A stretch of 64,000 nucleotides of DNA from Linyphia triangularis (GCA_963978545.1 OZ021733.1:32035424-32099423); one strand, 5' to 3'. Positions 1-12,551 are shown, counted from the stretch's first letter. The notes: generated by a model from the sequence alone, not told the origin. Made by a program: numbers and translations.

Positions 1-207
1 AAAATGATGTTTTTTGTGAATGTAATTAATAAATAATAATGTTCATTCATTTTTATTAAAACATTTGTTGATTTTTTGGCATCTCGATTTACAAAGTACG
101 TAACTTTTTTTACAGACACATCTCTTTGTTGTACATTGTAGTTTGGATTGTTCACAGGAACACTTATTAAATCCCTTGACCTCCAAATAAAGATAATTTT
201 CCTGCAA

Positions 208-606
208 TCTCACGCAAACTTATATTAGTTTGTGGAACTGTTCGGTAAATGCTGTAGTAGCTATTTGAAGAGCGTTTCTAGGTAGCCAATCTTTTATAAT
301 TCCACCTGAGGTTCCAACTTGGTAGAAATCATCTTTTATATCTAATACGATCCCCACAATGTTGTTTTCATCTAATGGGCATCTGTCTACCTTAGGTACA
401 TCAACCGAATTTGTGGAACCCACTAACACTTCTTTAAATTTCTTCAAAGAAACTTCTTTCATTTTTTCAGTTGATCTTTTCAGGTGTTTTGCAGCATATC
501 CCTTTGATCTTTGATCTTTAATGCTCTCTTCTTTTTGGTATAAATATAATGGAATTTTCGACCCATATCCTTCTTCTCCTATTGTATTCCCACATATTGC
601 GTGCAC
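208..606 (-). pseudogene. C-terminal remnant of a KRBA2-like transposon integrase
   Basis: The minus strand is open for about 128 codons, ending at a stop near 220. The product has a KEVLVGSTNSVDVPKVDR stretch, then NNIVGIVLDIKDD, FYQVGTSGGIIK and LPRNALQ. This order matches the small C-terminal beta domain that follows the integrase core in KRAB-A-domain-containing-protein-2-like proteins encoded by arthropod transposons. Just upstream, HAICGNTIGEEGYGSKI resembles the cysteine-rich zinc-binding segment usually found before that domain, but one expected C-x-x-C pair reads L-Y-L-Y. No ATG fits: the frame opens at a GTG inside the domain. Further upstream, to about 960, short acidic reading frames in other phases may be older parts of the same gene. 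The integrase core is absent. I see it as a dead 3' fragment; the family assignment comes from motif memory, not a search. Confidence 0.5.
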
Positions 607-764
607 CGGATTTTTACAAATGTCTCATACTGGAGTTGAAGTAGAGTTGTTAAGTCGTTAAAGTTGTCTTTTTGTTGATAAAGAAATTCAATTTCTGGCA
701 GATCCTTTAAATTTAAACCTTTTTGGTATGTATATCATCTGCTGGTAGATCGTGTGACATTGAA

Positions 765-818
765 GTGTTATTGTTGGTTGATTTAACTATTGATAATTAA
801 ATCAACCAACAATAACAC
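765..818. repeat. Perfect 22-bp inverted repeat (hairpin)
   Basis: Bases 765-786 are the exact reverse complement of 797-818, separated by a 10-base spacer. The arm begins GTGTTATTGTTGGTTG. A transcript would fold into a fully paired stem-loop. It lies just upstream (in transcript sense) of the integrase remnant. No repeat family was recognised. Confidence 0.9.
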
Positions 819-1089
819 CATGATAAATCATTTGAAGCTGAAGCATTGTAATCATTTTATTCAGATACTGGTAGATCTTTTGAAGTTGAAGAGTCGTCGT
901 TGTCCTCAAAGAAAGCTACTAGTAAGTCTTCTGGTGCAACACAAATGCCATGGTTCTTCTGATTAAGAAATAGATCCTAACAACCTATTCAGCTCAGATC
1001 AAGTTTTTATAGTATTCAACCTCTAATAACAAAAGATCCGTTCCGAACTATTTACTAACTTCCTTTTTGTCCCCAAAGCTTGATTGAAT

Positions 1090-1640
1090 ATATTTTTCAT
1101 TCCTCAACGAGTCAATATGTCAAGATTCAGCTCGATTGAATGACAAAAGTGGATTAATTAGTCCTCCAAAAATTCTACCTCGTCAATCTTATTAGGAGTA
1201 GGTTTCATTCATTAAATATCACCAAATTGAACATGTGTGAATTAAGCTTGATATATGGATAATAGAACGTAAGTAAAAACTGATAAGTCTAACGTACGGC
1301 AATAAAAACATCCGAAAAAGCGACCATTGCGTGACACTCCCAAATTTTGATAAAAAGCATTATCACTGACAACGAGTGTACCAGTCAAGTTTCAAAATTT
1401 CAGTTCGATTGGAAGTAGGTTTATTAGTAATACCAAGAGCCAATTAAAGCGTGTGTAAAAACCACCATTTTGTGATATTGACAGCCCCAAAAAACTCGAT
1501 ATAATACAACTTTGTCGATAACGAATCTATCTGTCAAATTTCAACTCGATTGGATGGAGGCAAGTTGTTTATTCGTATTCCGAAGATTTTCCCGTCAGAT
1601 ACACACATAAAATCGAAGATAAAAAATCAAAGTTAAGAAA
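1090..1640. repeat. Dispersed repeat R2, diverged copy
   Basis: Recurring phrases such as CAATATGTCAAGATTCAGCT, TTTCAACTCGATTGGATGGA and a nearby ACGAATCTATCTG occur two to three times here. They recur at 43.1-43.3 kb, and in reverse complement at 8.2-8.4 kb and 51.3-51.4 kb. The family seems to be an internally repetitive element with about 150-bp sub-units. No ORF or terminal repeat could be defined. Confidence 0.5.
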
Positions 1641-1689
1641 TCGAATATAAAAGATTTAAAAATGGATAAGTTTGTGTAAGTATCATGGT

Positions 1690-1778
1690 AATAATTTATC
1701 ATCATATAAGTTAATATATTATCATCATATAAGTTAATATATTATCATCATACAAGTTAATATATTTTCATCATATAA
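1690..1778. repeat. Short tandem repeat, 23-bp unit, about 4 copies
   Basis: The unit ATTATCATCATATAAGTTA plus TATA-rich spacer is repeated almost exactly, with single changes such as CATACAAG in the third copy. Noncoding minisatellite. Confidence 0.85.
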
Positions 1779-1779
1779 G

Positions 1780-2929
1780 TATTACAATCACTGTCTCTTC
1801 TTGTAATTTAAAAAATATCTCTCTTAAATCACCTTGCTATATACATTTGAAAGTAACTTTTAATTAGCGAGTCACTTAATTGTTTCTTAGAAAACGTTCC
1901 TTCAAGAGAAAGTGTTTATTTCCAAAATTATAAATGTCTAGGCTAGATACTGCATTTAACTCATTATGTTTTACTCTATTTATATAATGATAAAAAGTAA
2001 AATCTAGAGGGAAGAAAATATTTAATGAGTTTGAATTAGATCTTCTAAAACCTCCTTTTGGTTTCATTTTACATGCTTGCTTTTATTAAAAAAAGTTAAG
2101 TTGGGCGAGCATAATTAGATTTATTTGTATATATTGTGTAAATGTTTGGGTTGCTAAAGCGACTTTTAGATATATTATAATTAATTAAAAATAAAAGGGG
2201 TGTTTACGTAAATGCAAAGGAAGATACTTGATTAAAAAATTGGTAACTTTAAACGGTAAACAATAAAAGTAATTGATATTGAGATGATTTAGTCAAAAAG
2301 AATTCAAGCTTCAAAGCAAAGCTAATCAACAAATTACTGTAAAAGCTTTTTATGAAACACGCTTTCAAATTTATAGGAACTTATAGTTTATACCTTTTAG
2401 TATTAAACCTGATATACTAGTACAATTTTTAAGCTATTAAAATTTGTTGATACATTTTCAAAATGCATTGGTATTGGAATTGTGCGTCATTAACCCAAAC
2501 ATATTACTTTTATGATTAGTATAATTCCTGCTATACAATTACTATAATTTCTACTATTACGAATATGCAGTAACAAAATTTCAAAAATAATGTTGTTTTA
2601 ATCAATTAATCTTATTAAAGAAAATGTAAGTAAAGAAAACCGGATCACATGAAAATATTCACATGCTGAAAGCCCCATATCCCATCACACATAAAATAAT
2701 TCATTTATTGTAACACCATGACTCAGGCTGTTTGTGCATTCAGCGTTATTCATCCTTTTTAACTTCGAAGCGATTTTAATGTAAGTCCATTTATCTTAAT
2801 ACTTTGTATTAATACTTACTAATACTTTGTAAGAAAAAAATTGTACAGGTAGAAGCGGACAATTATCTTAATTCTCAAAATAGTTTTAAAACATTTTTAA
2901 AGTTTCAAAATATTTAGATTACAAAAATT
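1780..2929. other. AT-rich stretch without recognised features
   Basis: Only short stop-interrupted frames are present, including a 63-codon minus-strand frame at 1876-2067 with no recognisable motif. No repeat with another copy in this window was noticed. Confidence 0.5.
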
Positions 2930-3410
2930 AATATTGGATAACGCCATCGTTCCTAAAAGTGTTAAACTGATAAAGCGGAAATTGAACCCGCTACTTTTGG
3001 AACTGTAGGAACTATAATCGAATGCATTTAAAACAAAAGTGGTAATCTTTTAATATTTACAAAAAACGCCAATCATTCAAAGATTGGAAAGTGTAAGAAA
3101 TTAATGGACACTTGTTTAATGTTTAAAAATATTTTAGAAAGATTGATAAAAATTTGAATAACGCCATTGTTCCCAAAAGTGTTAAACTGATAAAGTGGAA
3201 GTTGAACCTGATATATTTGGAACTATTGGAACAATTCTTATGTTAAACTGATATAGTGGAAGTTGAACCTGATATATTTGGAACTATTGGAACAATAATC
3301 CAATAAATTTAAAATAAAAGTTGAAATCGGTTAATATTTACATACCACATAAATCCTTCAAAGATAGGAAAGTTTAAGAAATCCATGGAAATTTTTTTAA
3401 CTTTTTCAAT
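2930..3410. repeat. Degenerate tandem duplication of about 220 bp with a local 70-bp copy
   Basis: The phrase AACGCCAT(C/T)GTTCC followed by GTGTTAAACTGATAAAG occurs at about 2941 and 3161. A shorter segment with GGAAGTTGAACCTGATATAT is duplicated again at 3190-3300. The surrounding sequence aligns across both long copies. Noncoding. Confidence 0.75.
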
Positions 3411-4250
3411 TATTTTAAAAATTAGATTGCGTTCCAAATTGATATTTTGAGTCATTATGATGTTATTGTTGTATGAAAAATTTCAAGTGTAAATAAAAGA
3501 AAGAAGTAAGACTCGTATTTTGTCATAATTGTTTGTTAAAAAAAATTTCAAAGCTAAGTATCCGGATAAAAGGCTGTATTGTGGCATTCTAAAGAGGAAT
3601 GAAATTGGACCAGTCTAAATGGGCCCTGAACCTGTTGTTAGTTGCTATTTTTCTATTTGTAAAAAAGAATTGGATTGAAAACAATTCTCGTCCTTATTTT
3701 TAAAATAATTCTCTTCCTTATTTTCAAAAATAAATTTATACAACAAATACCAACTGATTTGTGGCAATGTGTCTACATTCTTATTTTATACTTGTTAATT
3801 TATAAAATTCATATAAGTTTTTTTCTATTATTATTTAGTATTGTTATATTTTTCAATAATAGCACATATTTCCGTTTATTAATTTGAACATAATAAATTA
3901 TTTATTTTTAAATAATTATATATGTTTTTTATTTAGTATTTTGCTTGAATAAAATAGAAGAAGATAAAGTTTTATTTTGTAACGTTTCCTCAATAGAAAA
4001 AATATATAATTACCAATGCTTATGGTAGCGTATTTTTATCGTGTTTCTAATTAAGCATTTTAACGTTATATATAACTAGCACCCGTGTGAATCCTTCTTA
4101 TTTACGATTGCTTTTATGAATTACTTTTTACAAGTTTATCAGAGTTACATAATATTGCTGAGAGATATAATGAAGCTTGATTTGGAATGCAGAACTCGAC
4201 ACGGAACGGCTCTTGTAGCTGATCAGTTTGATAATAAATCGTACCCATTA
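3411..4250. other. AT-rich stretch without recognised features
   Basis: A 70-codon plus-strand frame at 3675-3887 reads as mostly I, L and F. That is what random AT-rich DNA gives, and there is no similarity I recognise. A 69-codon minus-strand frame at 4114-4323 runs into the neighbouring array and is also unrecognised. Confidence 0.4.
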
Positions 4251-4256
4251 AATTAA

Positions 4257-5310
4257 TAATAGAGTATCTAAAGGAATTTGTTAAGCATTTAAATTGGATA
4301 TAATGAATTAAGGAATTGTTCAAAGTGGAGTACAGCGTCTTTAAAATAGTAATATAATTATTTATTGCAGTTTAAAGTACAACAGGAGAAGAGAGGACGA
4401 TTGCCGAGCCAAGTTTATGCATCCCCAACATAGTCCTTTTTTATAGGATAACAAAATACCCTCTGCATAGGATCCTCCCTCACGGGGGACCAAAAATATA
4501 TTAACATGTACTTTCTGATAGAATATTAATGGAATATTTTTTTAACATTTAAGTTGGATTTAATGAATTAAAGGAATTGTTTAAAGTGGAGAAAAGCATC
4601 TTTAAAATAGCAATGCACTTATTTTTTGCAATTTAAAATACAACGGGAGAAGGGAGAATGATTGCCGAGCCAAGTTTATGCATCCCCTACATAGTCCTTT
4701 TTCATAGGATAACAAAATACCCTCTACATTGAGTCCTCTCTAACGCGGAACCAAAAATACACTAACAAGTACTTTCAGATAGAGTATCTAATAGAATTTT
4801 TTTTTAACATTAAATTGAATTTAATGAATTAAAGGAATTGTTTAAAGTGGAGAACAGCATCTTTATAATAGTAATGTACTTATTTATTGCAGTTTAAAGT
4901 ACAACGAGAGAAGAGAGGATGATTGCCGAGCCAAGTTTATGCATCCCCTACATAGTCCTTTTTCATAGGACAACAAAATACCCTCTACATTGGGTCCTCT
5001 CTAACGCGGAACCAAAAATACACTAACAAGTATTTTCAGATAGAGTATCTAATAGAATTTTTTTTAAACATTAAATTGAATTTAATGGATTAAAGGAATT
5101 GTTTAAAGTGGAGAGCAGCATTTTTATAATAGTAATGTACTTATTTATTGCAGTTTAAAGTACAACGGGAGAAGAGAGGATGATTGCCGAGCCGAGTCTA
5201 CGCATCCCCTACATAGTCATTTTTCATAGGATAACAAAATACCTTTTACATAGTGTCCTCTCTCACGGGGAGCCAAAAAAAACTAAAAACATTAACAAGT
5301 ATTTTCATAT
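4257..5310. repeat. Tandem array, 261-bp unit x 4
   Basis: The landmark TTGCCGAGCC occurs at 4401, 4662, 4923 and 5184, a constant spacing of 261 bp. The landmark TGCATCCCC and a downstream block holding GTCCTCTCT also recur in each unit. Copies 2-4 resemble each other more than copy 1, suggesting stepwise expansion. The repeat carries no conserved reading frame. Confidence 0.93.
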
Positions 5311-5470
5311 AAATAACACAATGTGCAATTGTAAATAAACTATTCTTCAGGTTTGGAGGTTTTAGCCTTTATATTGGTACCACATTTATCAATGTTGCTT
5401 TTAGATGAAGAGAGAAAAAGGAATCGTCACAAAAAGGGTATCGTTACGGAATAATATACAGCGTGATAAA

Positions 5471-6109
5471 GTCCCTTTCAGCCCTTTAAATTTGAATTGG
5501 TGTCTCATATAGCCAAGGAAGTAACGTATGCCTATAGTAAAGTTATTATGCTAAATATATGGAGACTGTTACAGCGCCTCTAGCGGCGATTTATGGAAGT
5601 TACAAAAAAAAAATTTAAAAAAAATTGCAATAACATGACAAAACCACAGAAAAAAAGTTCATGAAGCTATCTGTAAAATTAACTGAAATATTCGTGGTTG
5701 AAAATATGGACTATTCTCTACTTGAAAAACCGCTCGTCCTAAATTAAGAAGCGTGTTCCCCAACGCTTCCCACAGCTGTATGATAACAACGGAGATCATG
5801 TTTATCAATTTCATGACGGCCCTATTTTAAAGTCGCGAATATTCTATACTTTCAACCACGAATATTCGCAAAATTATTACAAATAAATTTATGAAATATT
5901 TCCTACGCTTTTGCCATGTTATTATGAAAAAATTTCTAACTGAACTTTTTTGCCCTACTCCTTTAGTTTGTAGTTATTTTTTGTAGCTTCAATAAACCGC
6001 CGCAAGAGGAACTATAAGCTGTCTCAAAATATTTAGCATAGTCACTTTACTATAGGTACACGTTACTTCTTTGGCTTTACAAGACTCCACCGTTTCAGAC
6101 TGAAAGGGG
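5471..6109. mobile_element. Foldback element, probably TTAA-type miniature transposon
   Basis: The left arm (from CCCTTTCAG at about 5473) reappears in reverse complement at the right end (CTGAAAGGGG, up to 6109). The arms share GAAGTAACGT, CCTATAGTAAAG and ATGCTAAATAT over more than 130 bp. The right end is followed by TTAA (6110-6113); the matching left TTAA is mutated. TTAA target sites are typical of the piggyBac superfamily, so this is probably an old non-autonomous member. No transposase is encoded. Confidence 0.7.
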
Positions 6110-6193
6110 TTAATAGGATATAAAGCATCATCCTATATAACATAGCATAATTGTCAGTTTCTTATAACAAAAGCAATCTTTTATACTTACATG

Positions 6194-6241
6194 TTACAGA
6201 ATATTACTTTACAGAATATTACTTTACAGAATATTACTTTG
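6194..6241. repeat. 15-bp tandem repeat x 3
   Basis: The unit ACAGAATATTACTTT is repeated three times without change. It makes a repetitive peptide in the 60-codon frame at 6191-6373, which I regard as fortuitous. Confidence 0.85.
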
Positions 6242-7796
6242 GAAAATTTGCGACCTATTTCGTTGACCTTACGGCCAAATGAACCTAAAAAAAATACCCC
6301 TACCTATTTCAGGCAGTCGTTTGTGGCATTAAACCCCCACTATCACTTTTTTTTATTTAGTTTGTACTTGTAAAAGTCTAAAAAGGAAGGTGGGCCAGTT
6401 TTAAAACTCATATTTCATAAACTATTTTGGTGGCCAAACGGCCGCCAAAATATAGTTCTGATTTTTATTGGTATGTAGTTTTAATCTCAATATCACAAAC
6501 GCTATGAATAAAAGTAATGTTTTCATATTTTGCCTAAATAGAATTTGTCATTCTATTTAATTTCTATGTATTACATACAATGCCTAGGGAAAGTATATAA
6601 TTATTCTCTTATTTCCTACTTTACCTAATGGCAACAGGCATTTTATACAATGCCTAGGCATTCTGCACAATAACGGCATTTCACACTTTGCCAGTAACAT
6701 TACTAATACTTTTACAACTCCCTCATATCTTCCCTCCAAAAAGACATCACTAATGATCAATGAAGGCACGTTTAATTATTATAACGAAATAAATAAAATT
6801 AAAAAAAATTAAAAAAAAAAAAAAAAAAAACAGTTTTCTTATTATTTGTAGCGTACAAATAACTTTTGTAACATGGAAGAATATTTTCTATTGTAGTCAA
6901 TAAAAAGTCAACTTAAAATTTTAAATGTTAGTTTTTTTTTATCTGCTTCTCACAAACAAACCAAACTGTAAAATATTTCACCCCAGGAGAATTATCTTCA
7001 TTTACTGCCCTTGTATAAACAGTCTTTTTACAAAGAATGTATCAACTTATCCTATTTTCTTTTCGCCACATCCAGATATATTTCCTCACGTACTCATCTT
7101 ATATAAGAGCATATATTACAGCGCTTTATCTCGAAGCGTTCGCAACTTACTGACAAAACTTTACCTTATCCCCCTCAATCACGAACGCTAACCAATCATT
7201 TCTTACAGAGGTTGAACGATGATAAGATAAACATCTCTTTATGTTCACATACTTTTCCATGTAGTTCGAAGAAAAGTAGCTCTAACTGCAATCATTTAGG
7301 CCACATAAAGGATAATTAATGGTAGACCCTTAATCGGAATCCAGAATTGTCCGTATTTGTTATGTTCTATCAATAACATTTGAAGTGGTATTCACTTGAA
7401 GAGTTGACCACCGCTCCGAACATAAAACAAGATAGGCTGTTTCGGAAGTAACGTGTGTTCTCTAATCGATTTCAAGGACAAAAATAGCTTGTCCTGTTTT
7501 CCTTTGGTTTTATCATAATTGCAACAGCTGTAGGAAATTCTCAGAGCAGTTTGCTAAAATGGATTTTCAATAGAGAATGTAAAAAGGGAAACTGAGGTAG
7601 TCTGATGCAGATTAGTGGTATTTTTTGTGCGTTTATTTAAGTTTATAGTGCTTTAACGGAAAATTTATTGAAAACCGCTCACTAAATTAAAAATAACTCT
7701 CCATTCTCCCATCAGAGGTATTTTTTTTGGGGGGAGAGGGGGGGGGGGCACTTTAGAGCATTGTTCGTTTTCTTGAATTGAATGTTGTTGTTTTTT
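6242..7796. other. No recognised gene; contains poly-A and poly-G tracts
   Basis: A 20-base A run lies at 6811-6830 and a G-rich run at about 7729-7748. Small open frames (6584-6769 minus, 6925-7191 plus) show no recognisable motif. Confidence 0.5.
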
Positions 7797-8276
7797 CCCT
7801 TATAAATGCGTTCAATGAATATAAGTAGAAGATAATTGTATTTATTTTGAATATATGATCAAGCATTTTATAATTAAATCTCTCTCACACACATTACAGA
7901 AATCCTTTTAAAATCTATTAAATTAACTACGACTTTGTTTGAGGTTGAAGGTCAAACCTGTGAAAGCCTAATTAACCCATTTACCGTCATCTGATCGGGT
8001 TAAAACTTGGCAAATTTATTTGAAATGGTTTTTTTTTCTCTATAAGTGCGTTCAATGAATATAAGTAGAAGATAATTGTATTTATTTTGAATATATGCTC
8101 AAACATTTTATAATCAAATCTCTCTCACACACATTACAGAAATCCTTTTTAAATCTATTAAATTAACTAAGACTTTGTTTGAGGTTGCCGGGCAAACCTG
8201 TGAAAGCCTAATTAACCCACTTACCGTCATTTGATCGGGTTAAAACTTGGCAGATTTATTTGAAATCGATGACAAT
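7797..8276. repeat. Direct tandem duplication, 240-bp unit x 2
   Basis: GCGTTCAATGAATATAAG occurs at 7809 and 8049. The 240-bp blocks are nearly identical, including TCTCTCTCACACACATTACA and a final GATCGGGTTAAAACTTGGCA. The unit ends in sequence shared with repeat R2, so this is a duplication inside an R2 copy. Confidence 0.92.
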
Positions 8277-8830
8277 GCATTCGATTATATTTTGGTGGCT
8301 ATCCTTGTGAGTAAAATGTCGCTTTTGCATACGCTTCTATAAACGTTCTGGAATACTAATAAATCTCATCTAACCGATCATTGTTGGAACTCTTTCTTGT
8401 TACTAAAATTATTTTAATCAGAATAAATAAAAGATAATTAGACGTGAATGCATACATATATTATGTAGTGTGGTTCAGTCAATTCAACATTGCGTTGCGT
8501 ATTAACTCTGTAAGTGAAAGAATTTTTACCGTTGATTGTTGAAACTTTTCTGTTGCCAAAATTATTTTAATCAAAATAAATAAAATATATTTGAAAGTGA
8601 ATGCATAAACTCATTTCGTTTTTAATAAACACATTTTGAAACGTAATTTGCGCATATTTTGCTGATTTAGATGTTTTTAATATTTAAAATTAGATCCACA
8701 CACCAAGCACACTCTGACAACAGAATCGGGGCTATATCAATGAATATAAAAATTGGCAATGCATATAAAAGATTTATGATAAAAACTTTGTTTTTATGGG
8801 TTTTATTATTAAACCAAGTACAGTTTTATA
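8277..8830. repeat. Dispersed repeat R2 (reverse orientation to the copy at 1.1 kb)
   Basis: Sequence from the ATCGGGTTAAAACTTGG block through AATATAAAAATTGGCAATGC is shared with 51.3-51.74 kb in the same order. The 98-codon frame at 8671-8967 lies in this repeat and is not supported as a gene. The segment around AAAACTTTGTTTTTATGGG near 8790 is the uninterrupted version of the site that carries SINE-3 at 51.7 kb. Confidence 0.7.
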
Positions 8831-9306
8831 AAATTACATATCCTTCAATCTGTAATGTAATAATTAAGTCATTAATTTGCAATTCTGTAAGCAAAGTAAT
8901 TTATTTTAGAACCATTGTGATGATCTGTTTGAAATGTGTTACGAATAGACGATTTAAAATTTTTTAGTTAAAACTTGTATTTCAGTGTAAGAATTTTTTA
9001 ACTAAGTTAACTGTTTTAAGCTTTAAATTATATGATCATAAAGCTAGGGAATGAGGAGAAAATAATTATTTTTATAATAATAAATACATTTTTAGAATCC
9101 CCTAAAACATCAAAATAGAGTGAAATAAATTGAAGTAAAGATGCAACTATACATACATTAATTTAATTGCTTACAAGAATGAGTCAATGCCTGCATGAAA
9201 AAGTTCAATTGAAGTTCTTCAAAGCTCAAAGACAACGTTCATCTTTTTCTCAAAAACACGCATAATTAGATTGGAAATTCAGATGTGGGGCCATATCTTC
9301 CCTATC
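8831..9306. other. AT-rich stretch without recognised features
   Basis: No frame longer than about 60 codons beyond the tail of the spurious 8671-8967 frame, and no internal repeat was seen. Confidence 0.4.
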
Positions 9307-9480
9307 CCAGGTAGCACAGCGGTATTTTCCAATGTTGAAAACAAGGTTTCCAGTCCGTGCTGAAACTCGAGCATCATACCAAAATATACGATTTTTAAAA
9401 AAATAGGCATATCAAAAATATTGCAAAACATATATTTACCAATCCGTGCTTTCTGATAAAAAAAATATTTCTATTGTAAC
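9307..9480 (+). mobile_element. MITE-P family, truncated copy
   Basis: It starts with CCAGGTAGCACAGCGGTAT and continues through a CGATTTTT(A)n block and CAAAACATATATTT, the same order as the copies at 12.55 and 18.53 kb. The right half is missing; a TTAA-flanked element begins at 9483. Confidence 0.6.
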
Positions 9481-9482
9481 CT

Positions 9483-10219
9483 TTAAAGGTACTTGGTATC
9501 CCTTGTTTTTATATAAAAAAAAATCAATTTTCTATTTTTTTGCGTTTTTATAACCTTCGTGTTTACCTTCTTCTTATTCTGGCAAGTTTTAGAGCTGTTC
9601 CGATAACTGTAATTGCAGAAAAGTATATTTCTATGGAGAATTTAGCATTGCTGCAATAGCTCCTTTGATGTTTCGAACTCATTTTTCTCAGTTCGTGATT
9701 TTTTAAAATTCCCACCTTACTCAAAATACTAAAACTTCAGCAAATATGAATGAAATGACTTGAATTTTTTTTGTGTCATTCTTAATATCTATTTGACAAA
9801 AACAGAAATGGAGTTTTGAATAAACTAAAAACTCTTTTTTTTTTCTTTTTTTTTTTTTGCAAATTTAAATGTTGAAAAATGCTTGTTTTTTTGCACTTTT
9901 TTATAAATATATATCGGTACAGTATTATCTTTTTTCTCGAAAACTATTTTACTTATTCTAAATCCGATGCCTAAAAAGTTGGAGTATATTACTAAGAACA
10001 TTTTTTTACAAAAATCTGGAAAAAATATTTAAAAATGATACAGAATATAGAATTTGAAATTTGATGATTTTTTTTTTTTTTTTTAATTTTTAAATTTGTA
10101 AAATTTAGAGCAGTATGTAACCTTTTTCTTTCTTAAAATAAAATACTAACAAATATGTAAAAATTATAATTTTAAAGGCTTAAATAAAAAAAAGTTTGAA
10201 GGGTACCAAGTCCCCTTAA
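9483..10219. mobile_element. TTAA-flanked miniature element, 729 bp
   Basis: TTAA at 9483-9486 is followed by AGGTACTTGGTATCCC. TTAA at 10216-10219 is preceded by GGGTACCAAGTCCCC. The ends are therefore inverted repeats of about 16 bp flanked by a TTAA duplication, the hallmark of piggyBac-type transposition. The interior is T/A-rich, with several homopolymer runs and no transposase frame. Confidence 0.75.
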
Positions 10220-11639
10220 CTGCTATGGTTAGGTGGTTTGATATTTTTGGCACAAGGGCAACACGTGGTCAATTATGCACCAAACAAATTGGAGAACATC
10301 AGTTTAAAATTTAAGAAACATACCATCGAAAAAATTAATATAAAAGTCAAAGTTTTTATGCATTATATTATTACTTTTCTAAATGTTACGATACATTTTT
10401 TAGCTTTTGATAACGCGCGGCAAATTATTTTTTCATGTTTATATAGAAGTTTGTTTTCCTAACAACTTAAAAATTACACTAAAATTACCAACAAATCATT
10501 CACTTCTATCAGAATCAGCACGGATTTACGTTTTGTAGTCTTAGCTTTCATTTTTATTGTTTGTTATATATTAAAACTATCTAGATACAACTAAAATAAC
10601 CCATTTTGAAAGAGAGACAAATAAACACATCACAATTTCCAGCATGTGCAGAAATAGATCGTCTGTAAGATGACCCGACCTTTCAGCCATGACCATGAAC
10701 GATACCATAAAATACAGGCAATTTTGCGCTCGGATGAAAATAGCTGTCGTTTAATAACAGTGGTAGATATAATGGGCAAGCGGCCAAATGACTACTGAGG
10801 TAAGTAAATTTACGAGAAACTCGTAAGGACTAAGTTGTTTTGAAGTCAATGGAATGACGTACTAAATGGTAAGACCATATTTTCACAGATCGAAATTTGT
10901 AAATCCAACATCTTTGCTTTAATCAATGATAATAATACAGATTAAACAGGATATTATGGAATTTATTAATTTGACTAGTAGAGATTAGAAATAATTGTAA
11001 ATTACCAAGTATGTTGTAGTGTGAAAACTATAAGTAATAAATTGTAATAATTACAACCTTTTAATCTTTATACAGTCTCTAAATACCAAAATGTCGAATA
11101 CAAAATTGTTCTTAAGTTTAATCTGTATTCTGCTAAAATTTATAACTTTAATTTTAAAATTGTCCGAAATAGGATGCATTGAAAAGTGTGGCCTACACCT
11201 CTTTAGATGAGCTATGTGAGAAGAAAAAACAAAGGCCTATAAATACATTGATTATTTTATTTAAATTTCCTGAGGTAATGTATTCTAAAGACTGTAAATT
11301 ATTTAAGTATAATAAATACATGTATAGAATAAAAGTATTTTATTCAAAATAAAGATTTAGTTAAAACTGATGGTACCAGAACAGATTGTAAAGTATTATT
11401 TTCGGCAATACCCGAACTTACTTTTCTTAAAAAAGTCAATTTTAAAATCATTCTAAATCTGTTAATTTTAAAGATAAAGCGATAATTTTTACTGCATGTG
11501 ATTTGATCCAAGTACCATATTTACTCCTAAGTGTACCTCTTAAATGGCTGTAATAAAATTAAAATTCTGTAACTTTTCAAATCAACCCATGAAATAGTGT
11601 TTTCATTTACGTTTTATGATTCCTTAAATTAATTTGAGC
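10220..11639. other. No recognised gene or shared repeat
   Basis: A 74-codon plus frame at 10238-10462 has no motif. A TCAGAATCAGCACGG phrase near 10510 is an inverted match to a short segment near 9450. Otherwise AT-rich with nothing I can name. Confidence 0.4.
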
Positions 11640-12060
11640 ATTTTAAAATTTATACTCTCTCTCTCTCTCTTTATATTCTCTGTAAAAATAACACAGTACT
11701 GATGATTTGATTAATTTATATATAATACAAAATAACTATCTCTATTAATTAATATTATGAATAATTAACAGTTTCTTAATAATTTTCATATTAACCAGTG
11801 ACTATACATAATAAAAAAATCACCTTGTTAATATAATCCGTTTCAGTTCTTTTATATACTCTGTAAAAATAACACAATATCTATAATATATACGTTACGG
11901 ATAATTTGATTAACTTGGATATTATGCATAATAACTATCACTATTAATTAATATTATAAATAATTAACAGATTCTTAATAATTTTCATATTAACCAGTTA
12001 TTATACATAATAAAAAAATCACCTTGTTAATATAATATTTTTTTCTTTGATATCAATTGA
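11640..12060. repeat. Direct duplication of about 187 bp
   Basis: Blocks with ATTAATTAATATTAT, AATAATTTTCATATTAACCA and AAAAAATCACCTTG occur twice in the same order, at about 11740-11830 and 11940-12030. Each is preceded by a CTCTGTAAAAATAACACA landmark. A third weaker echo, ATTAACCAG, lies just downstream. Confidence 0.8.
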
Positions 12061-12551
12061 GTCACATTAACCAGATATTACGTAAAATAACTGCTAGCTC
12101 GTGGTTATTATGATAAATAGTGGATTCTGCGCAATCCTCTCTTGTTTCTGTTTGTAAGTGTGTTAGGAAGCTGTCAATTGCCGATGGTCAAGGATTTAAG
12201 AAACGCAACTACAAACGAAAGTGTTTTAAAAAAAGTATTGAAAGAAGTCAAAATGCAGTTGGACAAAGAATGGTATTCTACGTAATTCGAAATGCCAAGA
12301 CAGTTTGTCCTGTTCTAATTAATAATTGATTACCGAAACATGATTTCGTAATTCAGTAATTATCATATTAACCACTTTATTATATTAAACAACAGAATCC
12401 AGTATTGATCATATTAACCACGGGCTAACAGTTATTATACATAATAGCTGGTTAATGGGATTAATTTGAGATAAATGGGAAAAAAATGCATTGTATGAAA
12501 ATGTATGAAATGTATTAAAAAGGTGCTTTTTATATAATGTATGATAACTTT

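Noticed and set aside
12120..12329. 69-codon frame that looked mildly protein-like (CVRKLSIADGQGF)
   Set aside because: No family recognised, and it lies next to a degenerate duplicated repeat region; support is insufficient.
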